Part shown: piece by piece, positions 60,045 to 64,000 of the stretch
Numbering within the stretch: position 1 is the stretch's first letter
Layout of the letters: every line of letters starts with the position of its first letter
DNA from: CALBPI01 sp039027435
Lineage (GTDB): Bacteria > Pseudomonadota > Gammaproteobacteria > Steroidobacterales > Woeseiaceae
NCBI GenBank assembly: GCA_039027435.1
Contig: JBCCKF010000006.1
Coordinates: forward strand, 124,001 to 188,000
Length of the DNA stretch: 64,000 nucleotides
Reading direction: 5' to 3'
Made by a program: the position numbers and the translations under genes
Notes under the pieces: generated by a model
The model's input: the letters and a program-made list of their open reading frames with translations, nothing else
Told to the model about the DNA's origin: nothing
The model's database searches: none

Positions 60045-62405
60045 ATGACTATACAGCGCGGTTTCTTTGCCGAGTTACTCCACCGTCGTGTCCCGCAGAT
60101 TCTCGGGCTCTACATTGGTGGTGTCTGGGTGGCCATCGAAATCGGTGGCTGGCTCGGAGAGCAGTTTACGATTCCAGAACGCCTGCCTGCGTACCTGTTC
60201 GTTTTCCTTGTGTTGCTGGTGCCATCCGTTGCTCTGATCGCGTGGGGGCATGGGGCGCCGGGCAAGGATCGGACGACGAAGTTCGAAATGGCGTTCGTTC
60301 CGCTGAATGTGGTCATCGCGTTGGCTGCTGTGTTCGCGGTACCACCACAGGCGCCTGAGCAAGACACTGAATTTGTCGCGCAGCCAGCCGCCGCTGAAGC
60401 TGAGACCGAAGACCCGCAAGCGCAGTCCGTTCGGGTACTCGCCTTCTCATTCCGCAATGAAACCGCCGATGATCCGGATTGGTTCGGGTACGCCTTCTCG
60501 GTGTTGCTTAGCGAGGACATGATTCGTGCCAGCAATTCCTTTCGCGTCTATTCCGTCGTCGAGTCTCCTGATCGGGTGGAGTTTCTAAAGCGCCGTGGAT
60601 TCGACCGTGCCATCCGTGAACCGACTTCTATTCAAGCGGAAATGGCGACGCGTACTGGCTATGAATATTTTGTGAGTGGCGCGTTCAGTGACGCCTCTAC
60701 GCCGGGGCGTTTGAGCGTGAGCTACTCGCTGATGCAAACCAGCGACAATGAAGTGGTGACTTCGGGAAGCGCGGAGTTTGATCGTGACGATCTGTTGGCG
60801 GGCGCAGACGCTATCTCTGCCGAGATTCAGGAAGTGTTGGTCGAGATGATCGGTGCGGATGTGGCCAAGCGACGAGACACGTTGTTGACCGAATCACTCA
60901 CCGAGTCGACCGAGGCTTTAGGGTTTTACGTGAACGCGATTGCCGCGAGCACGCTGGATAACGACCGGGAGCAGGCTGAAGCGCTGCTCGGGCAGGCGAT
61001 CGAGCTAGATCCTGCGTTCGCGGAAGCGCGCGCCAACCGCTCCCGGTTGTATTACTTGTCGGGTCGCAATCAGGACGCGCTTCAAGAAATCGATGAGACT
61101 TTCCGGTCTGATTACCGTCTGTCCAAGTCCTCGCAATTCATGATGCAGATCAACCGCGCGGTGATCGAGCGTAACCCGCTGCGTTCTATCGATGTCGCGA
61201 AGACCTGGGTCACGGTCCAGCCGAACAACGAAGCCGCCCACGCCACACTCGCACAGATGCTGCAGGTAAATTCGATCGATCTCGAGCTGGCGCTTGAGTC
61301 GTGGGATCGTGTGTTGCAGATCAATCCAAATGCGTTGGACTCATTGCTCCAGTCTGCCGAAATCCAGCGCCAAAGAGGTCTCCTCGATTCCGCGATTGAG
61401 TACATCGAGACGTATCTTGAGTCGGAACCAGACAGCTTGTCAGCGCGCCTGTCTCTGGCGCAGGCCCAGCTGGACCAGGGAGATTTCGACAATGCCTTTG
61501 CTGAGTTCGAGCGCGCCAGTTACCTCGACAATCAGTCCATCAGCGCGTCTCTGGGTGTAATCCGGACACTGTCACAGCGTGGCGATTACGCGCAGGCCGA
61601 AGATCGGTTGAGCCGGTTACAGCAGAGGAAGCTGACCGATCAGCAGTTGTTGGAAGCGGCCACTACCGCAAGCTCCTTGTACCGGCTGAAGGGTCAGTAC
61701 TCAAGAGCTATCGCAGAAATGGAGGCGGTCGACGAGGTCGCCCAACGATTAATGAATCCGCTGATTTATCTGCTGCAGGTCAAAGCGCCGTTTGTTGCCA
61801 TGAGCAGCTACGCCTCGTCGGATGTGGAGAGCGTCATCGCCGAACTGGACGCTCTGCGGGCGCAAGCGCAGCCGCCGTGGGATTCGTTCCTGTATTGGTA
61901 TGATTTGACGCCGTACGGTTTGTATGACTTGGCTGACGAGTACATCGCATCCAAACAAAAAGCGGAGCCCATTCTTCGCAACAGTCCGAACGCAAACTTT
62001 CAGATGATGATGTTGGCAGCAGACGCTCAGGAGTCGTTGTACAAGGATGATAATGAGGGCGCGCTAGAGTTAACGAATCGCGCCATCGAGCTCACCGGGG
62101 AATCGTTGCTCAATGTGATTGCGGCGGATGAATTGACCAACATTCTTGCAGCCATGTACGACGTCTTACGCAAAGCGGGGGAGCCAGAGCGCGCTATCGA
62201 GGGCTTGCTGCCGTTGATCGATAAGTTCCCAGGGCATGCCCTTGCGCATCTGAGATTGGCACAGGCCTACGAAGCGGCCGGCGACACGATCAAGTCGATT
62301 GATGCTTTGGAGGCAGCGTTGGTGATTTGGCAGGATGCCGACGAGACCTTTGTCTACCTGCTGGAGGCGAAGGCGCTTCAGGCTCGATTGGGATCAGACG
62401 TCTGA
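60045..62405 (+). CDS. membrane TolB-like/TPR protein
   Basis: A 786-aa protein: two N-terminal membrane helices (ILGLYIGGVWVAIEIGGWLG and LPAYLFVFLVLLVPSVALIAWG), a third hydrophobic segment (FVPLNVVIALAAVFAV), a FlgO/TolB-like alpha-beta domain at about residues 125-250 (SVRVLAFSFRNETADDPDWFGYAFSVLLSEDMIRASNSFRVYS) and a long TPR region (EALLGQAIELDPAFAEARANRSRL, ARLSLAQAQLDQGDFDNAFAEFERA). This is the architecture attached to adenylate-cyclase or CadC-like DNA-binding heads in related bacteria, but here both heads are missing. Convergent with the ABC gene, with 12 nt overlap. Confidence 0.82.
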   Translation: MTIQRGFFAELLHRRVPQILGLYIGGVWVAIEIGGWLGEQFTIPERLPAYLFVFLVLLVPSVALIAWGHGAPGKDRTTKFEMAFVPLNVVIALAAVFAVPPQAPEQDTEFVAQPAAAEAETEDPQAQSVRVLAFSFRNETADDPDWFGYAFSVLLSEDMIRASNSFRVYSVVESPDRVEFLKRRGFDRAIREPTSIQAEMATRTGYEYFVSGAFSDASTPGRLSVSYSLMQTSDNEVVTSGSAEFDRDDLLAGADAISAEIQEVLVEMIGADVAKRRDTLLTESLTESTEALGFYVNAIAASTLDNDREQAEALLGQAIELDPAFAEARANRSRLYYLSGRNQDALQEIDETFRSDYRLSKSSQFMMQINRAVIERNPLRSIDVAKTWVTVQPNNEAAHATLAQMLQVNSIDLELALESWDRVLQINPNALDSLLQSAEIQRQRGLLDSAIEYIETYLESEPDSLSARLSLAQAQLDQGDFDNAFAEFERASYLDNQSISASLGVIRTLSQRGDYAQAEDRLSRLQQRKLTDQQLLEAATTASSLYRLKGQYSRAIAEMEAVDEVAQRLMNPLIYLLQVKAPFVAMSSYASSDVESVIAELDALRAQAQPPWDSFLYWYDLTPYGLYDLADEYIASKQKAEPILRNSPNANFQMMMLAADAQESLYKDDNEGALELTNRAIELTGESLLNVIAADELTNILAAMYDVLRKAGEPERAIEGLLPLIDKFPGHALAHLRLAQAYEAAGDTIKSIDALEAALVIWQDADETFVYLLEAKALQARLGSDV

Positions 62406-64000
62406 GGCAGCCGCCATGCCGGTTTGGACCTGCCACAGTTGGGCGTAGATCCCACCGGCCTTGAACAACGCTTCGTGCGTGCCTGCCTCAGTGATGCGGC
62501 CCTGATCGATCACGTAGATTTGATCTGCGTTCACCACCGTGGACAGCCGGTGTGCGATGACGATGCTGGTTCGAGTTCTGGAGAGGCGCGCCAGTGAGCG
62601 CTGGATTGCCGCCTCGGTCTCATTGTCGACTGCAGAGGTTGCTTCATCGAGGATGAGTATGGGCGGATCTTTGAGCAAAGCCCGCGCGATGGAGAGTCTT
62701 TGACGTTGACCGCCCGAGAGCTTTTGACCCTGCTCCCCGACCATCGTGTCGAGACCTTCGGGTAGTTTGTCGATGAATTCTCGAGCTTCGGCCGCATCGA
62801 TGGCGGCGATCACCTCCTCATCCGATGCATCCATACGGCCGTAAGCGATGTTTTCCCGCACAGTTCCATGGAACAAGAATACGTCCTGGCTGACCAGGCC
62901 AATTTGACCTCGGAGGCTCGCGAGTGTGCTCTTCGCGATATTCTGACCACCGATACTGATGCTGCCGGACTGCGGCAGGTAAAACCGCAACAGAAGCTTG
63001 ATGATCGTGCTCTTTCCTGAGCCTGTTTGTCCGACCAGCGCGACCGTCTGTCCTGACTGGATGTTCAGCGCGATATCCTTCAAAACCGGGACATCATCTC
63101 TGTAAGCGAAGTTAACGTTTTCAAATCGAATGTCGCCACGAGGGTTCGACAGGGTTTTGGCAGTCTCGCTATCGCGGATCCTGACAGGCACCTCGAGCAG
63201 GTCCAGAATGCGACGCGTCGACGCCATGGCACGTTCGTAGAGATCGACCGTGTTGGCGAGATCGGTCAGCGGCCAGAGCAGGCGCTGCGTCAAGAACACC
63301 AGCACGCCATAGGCGCCAACATTCATCTCCCCGTTCAGTACCTTGTAACCGCCGAACAGGAACGTTGCGACGAAACCCGCCAGGATCGCCATCCGGATCA
63401 CCGGGATGAACGCGGAGCTCACCGCGATCGCTTTGCGGTTGGCCCGCACATAGTCGCGAGATGCTTTATCCATCCGTTCGACTTCGAGCTCCTCCGTCGC
63501 GAAACTCTTGATGGTCATGATGGCCGAGATGTTCGCCGCCAGTCTGCTGGAGAGTTGTCCAACGCGTTCGCGAACGCCGGCATAGAGCGGTTGGGCGCGA
63601 CGCTGAAAATAGAAAGCGCCGATCACGATGACCGGGATCGGCGTAAACGCGATCAGTGCGATACTCGGTGAGACGAGAAAAAACACGCCACCGACGGAGA
63701 TCAGCGTTGTGGCCACCTGAATCAGCGAATTGGCGCCAGTGTCGAGGAAGCGTTCGAGTTGGTTGACATCGTCGTTCAAGATGGCGACGACGTTGCCTGC
63801 CCGTGTTTGCTCGAACCACGAAAGATCTAGCTGTTGCGTGTGCTCGTAGGTGTCCATCCGCAAGCGATGCTGCAGGTCTTGCGCGAGATTCCGCCACCCT
63901 ACCAGGAGCAGGTATTCGAATACCGACTCTCCGATCCAGATCGCGAGCGTGAGCAAGGCCAGAAGCAACATCTGATCGCGCGGCGCCGTGATGCCCATTG
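62394..64000 (-). CDS. ABC exporter, fused permease and ATPase (MsbA/LmrA-like), 5' end outside window
   Basis: The fragment covers 534 codons and is open at the right edge, so the true start lies beyond 64000. It holds a six-helix permease core (WFEQTRAGNVVAILNDDVNQLERFL, VGGVFFLVSPSIALIAFTPIPVIVIGAFY) and a complete ATPase: Walker A VALVGQTGSGKSTIIK, Q-loop GLVSQDVFLFHGTV, signature LSGGQRQRLSIARAL, Walker B PPILILDEATSAVDNETE and the H-loop VIAHRLSTV. It exports lipids, drugs or peptides as a dimer. The substrate is not evident. Confidence 0.9.
   Translation of the reverse strand, partial: MGITAPRDQMLLLALLTLAIWIGESVFEYLLLVGWRNLAQDLQHRLRMDTYEHTQQLDLSWFEQTRAGNVVAILNDDVNQLERFLDTGANSLIQVATTLISVGGVFFLVSPSIALIAFTPIPVIVIGAFYFQRRAQPLYAGVRERVGQLSSRLAANISAIMTIKSFATEELEVERMDKASRDYVRANRKAIAVSSAFIPVIRMAILAGFVATFLFGGYKVLNGEMNVGAYGVLVFLTQRLLWPLTDLANTVDLYERAMASTRRILDLLEVPVRIRDSETAKTLSNPRGDIRFENVNFAYRDDVPVLKDIALNIQSGQTVALVGQTGSGKSTIIKLLLRFYLPQSGSISIGGQNIAKSTLASLRGQIGLVSQDVFLFHGTVRENIAYGRMDASDEEVIAAIDAAEAREFIDKLPEGLDTMVGEQGQKLSGGQRQRLSIARALLKDPPILILDEATSAVDNETEAAIQRSLARLSRTRTSIVIAHRLSTVVNADQIYVIDQGRITEAGTHEALFKAGGIYAQLWQVQTGMAAASDV

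Noticed and set aside
1..64000. CRISPR arrays, tRNA/rRNA genes, insertion sequences, prophage, att sites
   Set aside because: No repeat-spacer pattern, transposase, integrase or phage structural gene, and no tRNA or rRNA in any intergenic gap I read.

Overview
The window reads as a chromosomal segment of a free-living, Gram-negative, aerobic gammaproteobacterium. The evidence is UbiG (ubiquinone synthesis), a cytochrome bd oxidase, TonB-dependent uptake, many lipoproteins with lipoboxes, OmpA and Spy/CpxP envelope proteins, and a moderately high GC content. Several family choices (an ECF sigma factor paired with a TPR-tailed Ser/Thr kinase, a membrane LytTR regulator, TolB-like/TPR membrane proteins, DUF885, wax-ester synthase) recall marine or soil lineages such as Woeseiales, Steroidobacterales or Xanthomonadales relatives. 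That placement is inference. I see no rRNA, tRNA, CRISPR array, insertion sequence or prophage; genes are tightly packed on both strands.

Layout. 0-12.4 kb: an M48 lipoprotein protease with a truncated secreted gene behind it, an acyltransferase divergent from a LytTR regulator, small lipoproteins and membrane proteins, a DUF885 metallopeptidase, an ArsN2-like acetyltransferase, and an OmpA-family protein with secreted companions. 12.5-18.1 kb: an ECF sigma/Ser-Thr kinase pair faces a second ECF sigma operon that carries a DUF6768 membrane protein and a class A beta-lactamase; a VOC protein is divergent from it. 18.2-24 kb: a 21-codon ORF with an almost complete anti-Shine-Dalgarno match and an intrinsic terminator, then a lipoprotein, a DUF4149 protein, ubiG, a TPR-GGDEF protein and a solo STAND-like ATPase with an upstream mini-ORF and dyad.

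23.6-35.2 kb is a metabolic block: TonB receptor, SDR and AhpD-like protein on the minus strand; a divergent cytochrome c/PQQ dehydrogenase with a VOC protein; a flavin monooxygenase, zinc-less MDR reductase, OsmC, DUF2855 and a LiuC/AtuE-like enoyl-CoA hydratase. It looks like uptake and oxidation of a hydrophobic or alcohol-bearing substrate; the substrate cannot be read from sequence. 35.2-40.3 kb: an RRM RNA-binding protein, then a GbsR-cydA-cydB operon behind a dyad-rich intergenic region, and a TMEM175-like channel. 40.3-49.7 kb: a CHASE sensor that has lost its phosphoacceptor histidine with its response regulator, a small glycan cluster (GT4, FkbM, GT2), PsiE, acetoacetyl-CoA synthetase and a wax-ester synthase.

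49.7-64 kb: a VOC-M48 pair precedes a three-gene operon of unknown function (coiled-coil protein, DUF6384 membrane protein, coiled-coil protein with a glycine/phenylalanine tail), my main candidate for an undescribed system. It is followed by a Spy/CpxP-like chaperone, uridine kinase, a YeiH-type transporter and a CpxAR-like two-component pair. The spy-like gene and the response regulator share a tandem TTGAC-N5-TTGAC box, which suggests one envelope-stress regulon. The window ends with a TolB-like/TPR membrane protein and an ABC exporter that runs off the edge.
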